Positions 20,462-30,741 of a DNA stretch of 64,000 bases are shown piece after piece. Position 1 is the stretch's first letter, and the number at the start of each line of letters is the position of its first letter. The translations under genes were made by a program, and so were the position numbers. The stretch covers positions 103,497 to 167,496 of the forward strand of contig JAACMV010000021.1 of NCBI GenBank assembly GCA_010909725.1, written 5' to 3'. The stretch comes from Picochlorum sp. 'celeri' (Eukaryota; Chlorophyta; Trebouxiophyceae). The notes beneath the pieces are model-generated. The model saw only the letters and a list, made by a program, of their open reading frames with translations. It made no database searches and was not told the DNA's origin.

Positions 20462-21285
20462 ATGGTGTCAGAGGTCGTCCAGGGGTTACTCCTTGGTCTT
20501 GCCATTCTCATTGGTACGTTGTTGCGTGTTCCTGAGGTGAGGTGTCGGCATTGATGGAGATATAAGTGTTCTTTGTAGTATTCTTTTTCATTCTACCCCG
20601 TGCATGGAGAGGAAAGTCTGGAGGGGGAGGTTGGTCTCTTCTTCTTGTCGGTCCTAGCAATGCTGGCAAGACAGCCATGTTCCTCAGGCTTCGAGATGGC
20701 GACGGGTCGCGCAACAGAGAAACAGTGACATCGATGCGACCGAACGAGGGTGATGTGACGATGCGCTTCGGTGGAGTGGAGAAGAACATCCATGTGATTG
20801 ACCTGCCAGGGCATCCACGCTTAGAGTCTTACTTTTTCAAAGAGGTGCCACGGGCGAAAGGTATTGTGATGGTTGTGGATTGTATGGACTTTAACTCGTC
20901 GAAAGAGGAGGTGGCACGACACATGTATAGGTTGCTGACGAGTCCAGTGGTCCGAGGAAGGGGTGTTCCGATTCTGGTGGCATGCAATAAATCGGATGGG
21001 GGTGCAAAATCTCATTCGGCAGAGTTCATTAGGAAGAGGCTTGAAAAAATGGTGTATGAAATGTATATGAGCGACAGGGAGAGTGGACTGGACAGCATTG
21101 GGAACGATAAGGATGAGAGAGAGCACAACATTCTCAGTGGCAAAGGAGATGGGTTCTCGTTTAGTGATCTCGCAGAGAGGCGGAAATTCCACCGCCCGTT
21201 GCATGTGAGCTTTCAAAAAGTATCTGTGAAAGAGGGGGATTTAGACGCTGTGAAGGAGTTTTGTTTGGGTACATGTAAATTGTAA
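20462..21285 (+). CDS. SRPRB: signal recognition particle receptor subunit beta
   Basis: ER-membrane GTPase that anchors the SRP receptor alpha subunit. Exon 1 is 20462-20513 and exon 2 is 20579-21285 (65 bp intron ending in tag); an alternative acceptor at 20566 also keeps frame and would add four residues to the membrane span. The 252-residue product starts with one transmembrane helix (LLLGLAILI.. FFFILP). It then has G1 GPSNAGKT, the DLPGH switch II motif, VVDCMDF and CNKSD (G4). It converges with SPF45, with only 2 bases between the stops. Confidence 0.9.
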
Positions 21286-21287
21286 AA

Positions 21288-22280
21288 TCACAGTGTTGGT
21301 GCAAGGTCATTGTCATCGAATCGCTTCTGGTCATAATACTCTGCTCGGACGGCTCTTCCTCCGAAAAACCGCCCATCTAACTCTTCCATGGCCTTTGTCG
21401 CAGCTTCTTGCTCCTCGAACTCGACAAATATCCGGACCGCACCCTCGGGTGGATAGGACGGATCTGTCACTTCGAAAATCAGCACGCTAGACACCTGGCC
21501 ATGCTTACTACATTCCGTTCCAATCTCATCATCTAATGTCTCATCAACCTCTCCAGGACCTACCACATTAGTCAGAATAATGACCTTGGAAGGGGGCCCT
21601 TTTGGAACTGTAGGGGATGCCTGCGACTTGACAATGGATGGCTCGACAATCCGTCCACTTTTGACATCTGTCTTCTCCACCGTCAAGGCCTCTGATATGC
21701 CCTGCTTGTTTTTGCCCAAGCCCTGACCCTTCTTCCACCCCATCTTCTCCAGCATTTTCTGCGCAAGGGTCATGCCTTTCTCGGGCACTGGCTCCGCTGC
21801 CACGTGTTCTCGCTCAGCAGTCTTTTGCTTCTGCTTTGCCAGGCGTTCCAGCTCTAACCTCTCGATTTCTTTCTCTTCTAGCAATCGCGCTCGTTCCTTC
21901 TCCTCTAGTATTTTCTCGTAGTTATTAGGGACGAGTGGGTCATATGGGTCCTGTACCGTGGTATTGAAGGCCAACCCACTGGGAGACTCTATTGGGTCAC
22001 TGGACAGCGCTGCATGCACCTTTCGCAGAGGGGTATTGCCTGATTCAACCCGTGCAACCTTGGATTTTGAAACAGAAGACGCCTTTGCAACGGGTTGGGG
22101 CCTTCTCTTGACTGCCACCGGTGCTAGTGCTGGGTCCAACCCTGTGCGCATCACGCTTGCCCCCCAGCGCGATTTCTTACCCTCATCAACGTTATTTTTG
22201 TCATCAGATGAACCATTTGCCGTATCGCCCTTGGCTTTGGGCAAGTCTCCGTAGAGACCTCCTCCATGCTTGGAAAACAT
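21288..22280 (-). CDS. RBM17: splicing factor SPF45 (RBM17): G-patch plus UHM/RRM
   Basis: Second-step and alternative splicing factor. The 330-residue product starts MFSKHGGGLYGDL (ATG at 22280; no ATG further upstream in frame). It carries YDPLVPNNYEKI and a charged coiled coil, then a G-patch (about 165-200: MLEKMGWKKGQGLGKNKQGI). At the end is a U2AF-homology-motif RRM with LTNVVGPGEVDE, VRIFVEFEEQEAA and a GRFFGGRAVRAEYYD end that holds the RxF-type loop. Domain order and sequence match SPF45/DRT111. Confidence 0.93.
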   Translation of the reverse strand: MFSKHGGGLYGDLPKAKGDTANGSSDDKNNVDEGKKSRWGASVMRTGLDPALAPVAVKRRPQPVAKASSVSKSKVARVESGNTPLRKVHAALSSDPIESPSGLAFNTTVQDPYDPLVPNNYEKILEEKERARLLEEKEIERLELERLAKQKQKTAEREHVAAEPVPEKGMTLAQKMLEKMGWKKGQGLGKNKQGISEALTVEKTDVKSGRIVEPSIVKSQASPTVPKGPPSKVIILTNVVGPGEVDETLDDEIGTECSKHGQVSSVLIFEVTDPSYPPEGAVRIFVEFEEQEAATKAMEELDGRFFGGRAVRAEYYDQKRFDDNDLAPTL

Positions 22281-22360
22281 GTCGCGCTCCCTCAATCATT
22301 CAAGGTTCTCACATAGTATGGATCAATTCATTCATATTTATATATAAATAGTGCAAAATA

Positions 22361-23092
22361 TTATACTGAAGAGCCCTCGCTACAACAACTGCTGCCAGAA
22401 GAACTGTGGGCAGAGTCTTCTGAATCCTTCAAGCGTCCGGGGAGAGATTCCATCAGACGCGACAGAAGACCTGCCCAACGGTGTTCTTGTCCATTCTCCA
22501 TGCGCTCCTGGGCCATCACCAACTCTGCCAACAGACCAGGCGACACATGTTCTGCCTCTTGAATATCAAAAACAGCATGGTGATGCCGTCCGCTCTCAGC
22601 ATGGTATCGTGCTCTGTCTATATATGCCATGCCCAGGTTCTTTATGCACAGTGGGTCTGTTGGATCCTGATGATACTTCCGCTTCCACTCTTCTATGGCA
22701 TCACTAAACTGAACACCTCCTTCCTTGCCTTGACCAGCACAGACCTCTGTCTTCCGACAAGGTCGCACTGACGCTCTCCTCTGTCCATGATATTCCACCT
22801 TCACACCGTCTTTTTCGGTATAATATGCACTTGTTGTTGCATCGTTGCGATGTAAACCCTCGTCTTGCCCACGTCTCGTGTCCCGTTGACCAGCGACACG
22901 TTTCTCATCATACGCGCTCCTTTCCTCTGGATTGGAGAGTACTTGGTACGCGTTTTGTAGTCTATCGAAAGAAGTGGCAGAGCCACCCTTATCTGGATGC
23001 TCGGATACGACTTTTTTCAAGTATGCTCGTCGAATGTCCCTCTGGCCAGCAGTCTCATCGACACCCAGGATATCATATAGAGTGGTCATCAT
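22361..23092 (-). CDS. J-domain protein (DnaJ homologue)
   Basis: The 243-residue product opens with a J domain (about 4-65: LYDILGVDETAGQRDIRRAYLKK, HPD at about 32-34, and QNAYQVLSNPEERSAYD), so it should stimulate an Hsp70. The C-terminal 160 residues have a TPR-like stretch (SDAIEEWKRKYHQDPTDP..) and a Ser/Cys-rich tail that I cannot assign. There is no Gly/Phe region or zinc-finger domain, so it is a class III J protein. It lies 20 bases from the monoglyceride lipase stop on the same strand. Confidence 0.8.
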   Translation of the reverse strand: MMTTLYDILGVDETAGQRDIRRAYLKKVVSEHPDKGGSATSFDRLQNAYQVLSNPEERSAYDEKRVAGQRDTRRGQDEGLHRNDATTSAYYTEKDGVKVEYHGQRRASVRPCRKTEVCAGQGKEGGVQFSDAIEEWKRKYHQDPTDPLCIKNLGMAYIDRARYHAESGRHHHAVFDIQEAEHVSPGLLAELVMAQERMENGQEHRWAGLLSRLMESLPGRLKDSEDSAHSSSGSSCCSEGSSV

Positions 23093-23112
23093 ACAGATTG
23101 TTAAAAAAATGG

Positions 23113-24064
23113 CTACATTTTCGCTCCCACGACTGCATGGTCGAGAATCCAGTCAATCATCGTCTGCAGGACTTGGTCAGCCTTCTCTTCAAACAGCACT
23201 TCGTGGTATCCATCCTGTACTTCGTGAAAGGTTTTATCCGCACTGCTCACGCCTTCCATGAACGATTTGGTTGCGTTGAATACCGTCACTCTATCCGAAG
23301 TTCCGTGATGGGCGTAGATGGGCAACGTGAAATCACTCTGTGCCGCAGCAAGTGCCTTGAACCCCTTCATTGTTTGCTCAGCTGTCCTGACTGGAAGTGG
23401 GCCTATATAATTAAGTTCGTCATCCTCGTATTCTTTAACTTTTGCAGGATCTTTGTTCATGTGCGCCGCCACAATCTTTGGCACGATTCTAGTCCGGGGG
23501 ATGGCTGCAGAGAATATTTTGCTGAGTGCTGCCTGCACTCGCAACGTCATTGTCCATTCCACGTCCAAACATGGGCTACAGAGCAGGAGACCTGCATCAT
23601 GAGAGCCAAGAGTGTTATGCTCAAGAAGCACAGCACGCGAGCAATAATGTGAAAAAAAAAGTCATACCGTTCCACTTGGACTGGTCTTTCAGACACGTCA
23701 GCGGAGCAATCATTCCTCCGAGGCTATGACCCCCGATGAAAAAGGGTACGTCTCCATACTCTTCAGTGCAGTCCTGTCTGGCCTTGTTGCACAGGTCGTC
23801 AAAGTCTGCAATCAAGCCGTCCAAACTTTCAAAATACACCCGTTGTACCCCTCCACTCTTTCCGTGTCCGTGGGCATCGCCAGAGTACACAGCAATACCA
23901 TTTTCTGCCATTCTCGTGAATATGTGAGAGTACCGTCCGACATGCTCACATAAACCGTGATGAAAGCACAGCGCTGCTTTGGGTTTGCCTGTGCCAGGCA
24001 GGTATTTGACGGTGAAGAGAGATTCTCCCCAACAACTCTGCCTCGTACTTTCCACGTATTTCAT
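23113..24064 (-). CDS. monoacylglycerol lipase / lysophospholipase-like alpha/beta hydrolase
   Basis: Serine hydrolase expected to split monoacylglycerols. Exons (minus strand) are 23668-24064 and 23113-23591 with a 76 bp intron after KWN, giving 291 residues. It has the oxyanion motif HHGLCEH (about 35-41), SGDAHGHGKS, the nucleophile elbow GGHSLGG (Ser about 114), the acid HHGTSDRV and the late His in DGYHEVLFE, in the right order for the MGLL family. A 146-base divergent gap separates it from the IGPS-like gene if the latter starts at 24211. Confidence 0.9.
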
Positions 24065-24210
24065 TCTTGCATTTCTATTTGCATACCGTCAGTATGGGAA
24101 CTGGTATATACACCCGTGATCATGAATCGTATTTGGTTGGGTACGTACCCATCAGCAATCAATTGGTGGTTGAACGCATTCACAGGGTCTTGATTATTGT
24201 GTACATAGAA

Positions 24211-25179
24211 ATGATTAGTAGGACATTGTCTTTTGTTGGGTGTCCTGAGCTGTATAGTCGGCATATGAGGTGCCGAAGTGGACGTTGCCACTCTCAACCT
24301 TTTTCTGACGGAGAGTTTGGCAAGGGGAGGGATGCTGCCGCCAACAGACTCGAGGGTATCATTAAAAGGAAGAAGGAGAAGATCCAAGCGTACTTGGATG
24401 AAATTGGTATGGAGGAGTTGGAGAATCGTTTGCAAGATGCCCTGAAGATTGGTGCAGGGCCAACTCCTTTTGCATTCTCTCAAAAGGTTGCAGAGGTTGG
24501 TATGGTTGAAGGGAGGCCTTTGTTGATTTTTGAGGTAGGAAGATCAGAAGCTGAAGGAGAATCTGTCGAGTCTGCGGAGAAGGTTGCAGAGCGAGCAGCA
24601 CGTTTGGTTCAAGCTGGTGCGGACGCACTTTCCGTGAGAGTGGACGAGGAGGTGACTCCAGAGGGCGATAAAGACGCTTTTGTGGTTTGTCAGGCGTGTC
24701 GAAGTGTGCCTGTGTTTTATCGCGACTGGCTCCTGCATCCGGTGCAACTGGTCAATGCAAAATCGACAGGTTGTTCTGGGGTGCTTGGCATTGTTGCATC
24801 AGTGACTGGGCCTAAAGGGACTCCTGTCATGTCAAGTTTTGGAAGTGCATTAGGTCTCGATAGCCCCGTAGAAGTTGTTAATTTGGCAGAGATGAAGATG
24901 ATGGCAGAGGCTAGTGTTCCTTTTTACTGCATGGATATTGGCGTTTCATTGTCCCTGTCTGGCATTGCAGGTTTTGGGTCTGATGTGGTGCAAGGTGTTT
25001 TAGGAGAGATGCCTTTCGGGTCACTCAGTATTGTCGGACTGCGAGATATTGAAAAGGCGCGATCGGTCAGGGCCGCAGGCGCTGATGGGTTGTACATCCG
25101 TAGAGAAATTGTTGACATGTACAAAGGGGATGAAGCCTCCCTTGTGAGTCACATAAAGAGTCTTGTTGACGGGGATTGA
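24211..25179 (+). CDS. indole-3-glycerol-phosphate-synthase-like TIM-barrel protein, probably plastid and probably not catalytic
   Basis: The fold and length match TrpC: an N-terminal RLEGIIKRKKEKI helix, a barrel strand PLLIFEVGRS, GADALSV, PVFYRDWLLHPVQLVNAKSTGCSGVLGIV, and a final RAAGADGLYIRREIV. The catalytic Lys of the first site (normally in EVKKASPS) and the KDF lysine of the LRKDF motif are replaced here (EVGRSE, YRDW). A classical IGPS reaction is therefore unlikely; I infer a pseudoenzyme or an altered activity. I chose ATG 24211 because it gives a typical transit-peptide-like N-terminus (MISRTLSFVG..). An ATG at 24094 is in frame but would crowd the divergent promoter. Confidence 0.75.
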   Translation: MISRTLSFVGCPELYSRHMRCRSGRCHSQPFSDGEFGKGRDAAANRLEGIIKRKKEKIQAYLDEIGMEELENRLQDALKIGAGPTPFAFSQKVAEVGMVEGRPLLIFEVGRSEAEGESVESAEKVAERAARLVQAGADALSVRVDEEVTPEGDKDAFVVCQACRSVPVFYRDWLLHPVQLVNAKSTGCSGVLGIVASVTGPKGTPVMSSFGSALGLDSPVEVVNLAEMKMMAEASVPFYCMDIGVSLSLSGIAGFGSDVVQGVLGEMPFGSLSIVGLRDIEKARSVRAAGADGLYIRREIVDMYKGDEASLVSHIKSLVDGD

Positions 25180-25199
25180 TCATCCTCGCATATAATAAA

Positions 25200-26546
25200 T
25201 TATAATAATACTCCTGATAATGCCGTAGCAACATGCATTAGATGCTCATCCGACCCCCTAGGCCCAACGAGGCTCATTCCTAATGGGCATGACTCCACTG
25301 TTGCCACTGGCATTGTAATCTGGGGCAATCCGGCAAGGCCAGCTATACTTGTCAGCGCGAGTGTTTTGGATCTAAAATTTCCAAGTTCATCGGCAGGTAG
25401 GCCAATCTTTGGTGCCGGGCCATAGGCTGTGGGTATGGTGAGCATTGTATTTTCCAAGAGGCTGTCAAGATGCCTTGCAATCTTGTCTCTCAAGTTGTTT
25501 GCTCGAATGTATTCCCCTTCGGTTATTTTGGAGGCCATCTCAAATCTCTCCTTGATGCCAGGGCCAAAATTAGGTTTCTTTGTCTCTATCCACGCTCCAT
25601 GCGTCTTCCAAATCTCCCACCCCTGGCAAACTCGGAACACATCCACCCAACCTTCCAAGTCCAATCCTTCTACTGATGCGATGCTGACTTCCACAGGCGA
25701 CCCGAGAATTGCCTTGACCCCCTCGAAGTTCGAAGACAGCCTATCGTATATTGCCTTCGATGCCGATTTCGGGACGAGGTCGAATGCATCTATCCCAACT
25801 CCCCACCTGGGCAAAGGAGCATGGTATCGTGTTGAAGGGTCCAAGAGGACATGACCCACCCGTTCCAACAATGCCGCATCTCTGGCAAACCACCCGCCAG
25901 TATCAAAGGAGGGTGCCAGAGGACAGGATTTGGAGATATCCACCCTTCCGTGAGTCGGGCGAATTCCATAGATTCCACAAAAGCTGGCTGGTATTCTCAC
26001 AGATCCACCCGTGTCTCCGCCCAATCCAATGTCCGCAAGCCCTCTGGCAACTGCTGCTGCCGTGCCAGACGAGGATCCCCCAGGAATTCTGTTCGGACAA
26101 GCAGGATTCACCGGTGTTCCGTAATGATGATTCTGTCCCTCCAAGCTGTATGCCATCTCATCCATCACTGCTTTTCCAACCACCTTGCACCCTGCTTCCA
26201 ACAGTCTGCTCACGGCCGGCGCAGTCTCTGTTGCAACTGGATGGCTCTCCCTCCAATCGGGACTCCCATTGCTGGTTCTATATCCCTCGATATCGTAACT
26301 ATCTTTGACTACAACGGTGTATCCGGTCAACGGGCCTTCCCCGCCTGTCCCACCCAGGTCCAAATGCTCCATGAGACAGCCCCCGTCCTCACCGTTTTGC
26401 ATTCCAGCAAAATGTCTCATCCTTACGTTTTTTAGCACAAACCCTGGCCTCTTCTGGATGGTGTCGGAAACACTTTGGAGGAACTGGGTTTTGCACGGCC
26501 CTGTACTTTTCGAAATTGAATGCACCAAGCAGATGCGGATTGGCAT
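25200..26546 (-). CDS. amidase (amidase-signature family, AMI1/TOC64-like)
   Basis: Single-exon gene of 448 residues. The amidase-signature catalytic triad is visible: Lys 81 in VVVKDSYD, cis-Ser in GGSSSGTAAAV (about 157-161) and nucleophile Ser 182 in GDTGGSVRIPA. Closest in layout to plant AMI1, which hydrolyses indole-3-acetamide to auxin; related GatA and fatty-acid amide hydrolases share these motifs, so the substrate is inferred. The first 45 residues are basic and Ser-rich and may be an organelle signal, unlike cytosolic plant AMI1. Confidence 0.88.
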   Translation of the reverse strand: MPIRICLVHSISKSTGPCKTQFLQSVSDTIQKRPGFVLKNVRMRHFAGMQNGEDGGCLMEHLDLGGTGGEGPLTGYTVVVKDSYDIEGYRTSNGSPDWRESHPVATETAPAVSRLLEAGCKVVGKAVMDEMAYSLEGQNHHYGTPVNPACPNRIPGGSSSGTAAAVARGLADIGLGGDTGGSVRIPASFCGIYGIRPTHGRVDISKSCPLAPSFDTGGWFARDAALLERVGHVLLDPSTRYHAPLPRWGVGIDAFDLVPKSASKAIYDRLSSNFEGVKAILGSPVEVSIASVEGLDLEGWVDVFRVCQGWEIWKTHGAWIETKKPNFGPGIKERFEMASKITEGEYIRANNLRDKIARHLDSLLENTMLTIPTAYGPAPKIGLPADELGNFRSKTLALTSIAGLAGLPQITMPVATVESCPLGMSLVGPRGSDEHLMHVATALSGVLL

Positions 26547-26588
26547 TTTTGAACTTAAAAATTAATATATATCTATATATAAAGGCAC

Positions 26589-27211
26589 TTAATTCCAGTA
26601 CGCGGAATCCTTGTCTGGTTTACCAAGCTCCAACTTCTTACCTTCGATGGCAATCAAACATTTGCAGCCCTGCACGGCACGATGCGTTCGCTCAGTCTCG
26701 ACAGTATTTCTCGACAGGTTGCCATCTATACAAGTATCACGACATCACAGAAACTCACCGGTGGCACATGATATGTCTCCAAGGTCTTGTCATTGGCCAT
26801 CTTTTGACCAGCATAAATCAACTCAATATCCTCCCATTTCTGAATGCCAGGGGTATTTCTGACTTCCTCTGGTTTATTCGATCGAGCAATTCCTCCGTTA
26901 AACAGCGCCTCCTTCACCTGTTGTGCCGTCCAATCTGGATATGCCGTGACTCTGTATCTGCACCCTCCGCAGAAGAAGGCCATATGGTCCATGTCCTTCC
27001 TCCGTGGCACTGTAGGGATGCCTTCGAATGGATGATCCATGGTGGCGATCTCCTCGAAAACATACGCTTCCTTCTCAGGAGGGATTTCTGTGTTTGTATC
27101 GCAATCCCAAGCTCCCTTTCCCAGCGACACAGACGCCCCACCGTCTTGTTGCTGCTGTCCCCCAGCGACCTCAATCTGTTGTTGCTTCTTATCTTCCACT
27201 GCCGCTGCCAT
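26589..27211 (-). CDS. ubiquitin-like-fold protein of unknown function
   Basis: Exons (minus strand) are 26759-27211 and 26589-26669 around an 89 bp intron (donor GTGAGT), giving 177 residues. After a Gln-rich, probably disordered start (MAAAVEDKKQQQ.., to about 60) comes a ubiquitin-like region: HMAFFCGGCRYRVTAYPDWT, a short helix QQVKEAL, IELIYAGQKMANDKTLE and YHVPPGCKCLIAIEGKKL. The GQ.M.D..TL.xY pattern is typical of ubiquitin-fold domains. The protein ends DSAYWN, with no di-Gly, so it is not a conjugated modifier. It resembles small conserved plant and algal ubiquitin-domain proteins, but I cannot name a function. Confidence 0.7.
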
Positions 27212-27793
27212 GATAGTATCACGTGTGGTGATTAAATTCCCTGTAACACTGTTTCTAGAAGGAAGGGGACTACAGCCACGAGGAGCACGGGAGTCAATCC
27301 TAACAATACGAGTTTCTCTTCGGACGCAAGCACTCACAAGTATGATCCTTCATCGAACGCGTACCTTGATGCCGAGTGATGATTTTTGATTCTAAAGTAC
27401 AGGGGTAGGAGAGGATGAACCTATACTTGTCGTGTCAACCCTTTTTGATGGTCAACGGCTGTCCTTTATAGGTTGATCAAGTGCGCCCATCAAGGGGATA
27501 TCTTGATCGGGCATCTTTTCACGAACCTCTCACGCATTCTGATCAACAGATGATGTCATATCGACCGTCAACAGGATCGACAGATAGAAGATTCCTATGG
27601 GTGGTGATGATGACGATTTCCAAAGCGTTCATCTGGTGTTCATTGAGCTGAAGGGAGAGGAGGGGGCTGGGGGCTGCCTGCCTGCAGCTCTTCAGAGATC
27701 TCTAGAGATGCAGATATGGTAGGATTCATCCAAATTTCATCCAAAAATCGGGCTCATGCAGAGCGTGAACCAGTATAATTAGAGTGGTTAAAA
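27212..27793. other. intergenic region with no gene seen
   Basis: This 582 bp divergent gap lies between the ubiquitin-like gene and the gene at 27794. It has an ATCAAG...CTTGAT imperfect inverted pair near 27477-27507, a run of gatcaac/gtcaac strings (27538-27585), and a GGAG-rich stretch near 27655. No convincing reading frame or RNA gene is present. It probably holds both promoters. Confidence 0.4.
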
Positions 27794-28434
27794 ATGTCTG
27801 TGTTTTGCGCATCATCGTATCATCAAAGCGTCTTGGAGACTGGCAGGCGCAGAAGGACCAGCCCTTCCATACATCGTTCAAGACTTTCTCGAGTGGGGGT
27901 GGTGCCATTCGCGCTGTTCGGCTTTGGGAATAATGAAGAAAAGAAAGAGCGGGAGAGGGAAAAGGAAGCGCAATTCAGGGCGCAACAGGAGATCTTGGCC
28001 AGAAGAAAAAACAACTCTTGGCAGCAAGGTGTGAAGGAGAGGAGGGCTAAAGCGTCGAGATATATGCAGGATCCCGAGTTTAAGAAACAGTGTGACGAAG
28101 AGAATCGGAAAAAGTTTCTTGCCAAGAAAGAAGCCGAAGGGCCTGAACCGAAGGGGTTTGCGTTCATTGTATGTCTCTCGATTCCTGCATGTGTGTGTTT
28201 TGGTTTTCACCTTGGGGCTGATCTGAAGACTATGTTGTATATGTGTAGGTTCCTATAGCGCCGTTTGGCATGCCAGAATATGATGGAGGTGAGAGATTTG
28301 ACCTCAGGTTGCCATATGTTGACAATGGATGGGTGGACGAAGATGCAGATCCTGTGAAGCAGTTCAAACGATTTATTGGCCTTGAGAAGAAGGAGAAAAG
28401 GGACGAAAACGATGATAAGAAAAGGAAAAAGTAA
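27794..28434 (+). CDS. conserved-looking plastid-targeted protein, basic coiled coil
   Basis: Exons are 27794-28168 and 28249-28434, split by an 80 bp GTATGT...GTAG intron, giving 186 residues. The N-terminus has few acidic residues and many Ser, Arg and His (MSVFCASSYHQSVLETGRRR..), like a chloroplast transit peptide. The charged helix that follows (KKEREREKEAQFRAQQEILARRK) leads to VPIAPFGMPEYDGGERFDLRLPYVDNGWVD, a compact segment that looks conserved, and a basic tail. I do not recognise the family. Confidence 0.75.
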
Positions 28435-28603
28435 GCGTTTTGTAGAGCGAAACGAATACTCGATTAATTTCGTCAATGAATGTAAGGAATTTTAATTTGT
28501 TACCTGTGCCTTGCTGTTGCTGACTCAGCATCATGATGATCCTGCTGGGTCGAAACCGCACGTTCCGTGTCGGAGCCCGCAGAAAAATTATTATTCGTTC
28601 AAT

Positions 28604-29077
28604 ATGTTTGCGAAAAGTGTGAATGTTCTAACAGTTAAAAGTCCAAGGCTGCCTGCGAGGTCCAATGTCCATCGACACAAAGTGATGGCCTCCACCTATT
28701 GGAGTCTCGAACCCAAGAAGGAGAAGGCCACCTTCTTTCAAAACGTGGCCTCGACAGTCATCGATCTGACAGGGTCTATCGGAAGGAAAAGGGTTTGCTC
28801 TATCGGGGCAAAAGATTACGCGCAGAACGAGCCAATCGATTTTACCATCATCGACCATGGTGGAATCCATGTCTTGTTTGAGAGTGAATCGGACCACATC
28901 AATCCATTGGACTCCCCGTCGACTTTGTACATCACCGATGTGGATTCTACATCAGATGTATACGTCGATGGAGTCCTTGTTCCAAAAGGAAAGAGGACGA
29001 AATGCAGACCAGGAGCCCATGTGCATCTTGGAGATGCAGATTTTGTTGTTCAAAGAAACGTTATTGCACATGCATAG
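28604..29077 (+). CDS. FHA-domain-like plastid protein
   Basis: The 157-residue product starts MFAKSVNVLTVKSPRLPARS, a typical transit peptide. Residues about 60-155 show a forkhead-associated-like beta sandwich: FTIIDHGGIHVLFESES, PSTLYITDVDSTSDVYVDGVLVPKGKRTKCRPGAHVHLGDADFVV. The DGVLVPKGKR.. then LGDADFVV end is the usual FHA C-terminal half. The phosphothreonine-binding Arg and Ser are not obvious, so peptide binding is uncertain. Upstream in-frame codons lack an ATG. Confidence 0.7.
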   Translation: MFAKSVNVLTVKSPRLPARSNVHRHKVMASTYWSLEPKKEKATFFQNVASTVIDLTGSIGRKRVCSIGAKDYAQNEPIDFTIIDHGGIHVLFESESDHINPLDSPSTLYITDVDSTSDVYVDGVLVPKGKRTKCRPGAHVHLGDADFVVQRNVIAHA

Positions 29078-29184
29078 TTTTTAAAGGAAATTTTCAAATA
29101 TTTGTCCTTGTAAATGAAATAAGAAATATAGTAGTATACGTAAAAAGCAAACAAACAAAGAACCGAAGATGTATTCATGTATGT

Positions 29185-30318
29185 TTAAAGTGTGAAGAGG
29201 AGCAGCGATCCTGCCATCACAGCCATTCCGAGAACCACGCAATTTGTGGACCATTTATCTTTCGGATCATATCGAAGAGCCATGGGAATCAGTTCTTTGA
29301 TGCTGATGTATACCATCATACCAGCAACGAGAGCAAAGACAATCGCAAATGCCAAACTTGTATCGCCATACAAGGCCAGATACCCCACTACTGCACCAAG
29401 GGGCTCTGACATACCAGACGCCGTGGCCCAAAAGAAGGCTTTTTTCCTAGATCCAGTTGAATAATATATGGGGAGGGCCACGCAGATGCCTTCAGGAATA
29501 TTGTGCACCGCGATTGCGATTGCAATGCCGATACCAATGCTGGTATCTGACAGTGTGGCCACAAATGTGGCCAGACCTTCCGGAAAATTATGAATAAATA
29601 TCGCCAAAGCTGTCAATAATCCCATTTTATGTAACGCATGGTTGTGGGGGTCATTTTCTATGACCTGCATGACGTCTGGAGCTGTCCTTGATGTTCTCTC
29701 GCTCTCATTCTTGGCAGATTCTGCCTCTTTTTCCATCTCCTCTTCAGGATCGTGCTCGCTCAATACCACTTTTCTGGGCGATTCACATCCTGTCATTACT
29801 GTTCTTGAGGAACTCATACTCGGGGGCAGTGGTGCAACATGCTCCATCTCTTTGGAGCTACTCTGTGCCTCCACATCCTGCTTGTGTGCTGCTTCACTCT
29901 CATGTGCTCTCTCATCGATGGCAGCAGCAACCTCCTCTTGTAACAACACAGCTTGAGTCGTGCTTGGCAAAAATTCACTCTTCCTTTTTGCCCTTCTTTC
30001 TATAAAATGCATTATCAGATGGACAATCTTATCCAAGACAAAAATGATGACAAAGCCTCCAAAAAATGCCAAAGTGGAGTATCTGTAGGCCTCTACGTCA
30101 CTGTACCCCGCCTCCTCGAATCCATCCACAGACTTGCGTAAGAAAATTTCAGCGAAAGACACGTACAACATCACACCAGCAGAAAATCCCAGCGCCCCTG
30201 CCAGAAACTTTGAGTTTGCCAGGTGGGCACAAAACACAATGCAGGCCCCTATGGTCGTGCAGGCACCAGCTGCAGCCGCCAATCCAAACGCCAAGCCCAC
30301 ATTTCCTGTTGCGACCAT
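29185..30318 (-). CDS. ZIP-family divalent metal transporter (ZupT/GufA-like)
   Basis: Membrane importer of Zn2+ and related metals. The 377-residue protein has eight hydrophobic spans. The two metal-site helices are clear: HNFPEGLATF (about residue 249) and VHNIPEGICVAL (about 277), with EPLGAVVGYL following. A long, charged Ser/Glu/His-rich loop (about 110-230) lies between spans 3 and 4, in the place of the variable ZIP loop. It begins MVATGNVG at 30318. The HNxPEG pairs assign it to the ZupT/GufA-type branch rather than LIV-1. Confidence 0.9.
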   Translation of the reverse strand: MVATGNVGLAFGLAAAAGACTTIGACIVFCAHLANSKFLAGALGFSAGVMLYVSFAEIFLRKSVDGFEEAGYSDVEAYRYSTLAFFGGFVIIFVLDKIVHLIMHFIERRAKRKSEFLPSTTQAVLLQEEVAAAIDERAHESEAAHKQDVEAQSSSKEMEHVAPLPPSMSSSRTVMTGCESPRKVVLSEHDPEEEMEKEAESAKNESERTSRTAPDVMQVIENDPHNHALHKMGLLTALAIFIHNFPEGLATFVATLSDTSIGIGIAIAIAVHNIPEGICVALPIYYSTGSRKKAFFWATASGMSEPLGAVVGYLALYGDTSLAFAIVFALVAGMMVYISIKELIPMALRYDPKDKWSTNCVVLGMAVMAGSLLLFTL

Positions 30319-30741
30319 GGTACTTCGAAGTAGAATTCTACGTCCGTGCTCGCGCGTATGAAAAACTCTGTGCTGAGTTGAGAAGAAGACAAGCCGACGT
30401 TGTCTAGTCTGTCAGGATCACCAGCAATCGCAAATCGATGTATTCCACTGACAAGAAGTATGTCATATGAATAATGTTGAATGCCACAGCAGATCTATTG
30501 ACAAGTCGAAAGGCCACTCTTCCTGAACCCCGTTGCTACAAGTAGATTTGACCGATCGGAGCTGGAGATAGACAATGCTGCGACGATTGTGTTACTTATA
30601 TGTAAACAAATATTCAAGAATGATTGAGTATCGCCAATGATTGCATATTTGTGGACCCACAAGATTGGATATGATCAAAGATCTTCAAAGATCTGTTTGA
30701 AGCGTCCAAGAAAGAAAGAAAATTGATTCCTAGAAGTACTG
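30319..30741. other. intergenic region with no gene seen
   Basis: This 423 bp gap lies between the ZIP start (minus) and the L1 gene stop (minus), so it contains the ZIP promoter and the L1 3' end. Short ORFs are not supported. A tandem-like agatcttcaaagatctgtttga motif is seen near 30679-30700. Confidence 0.4.
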
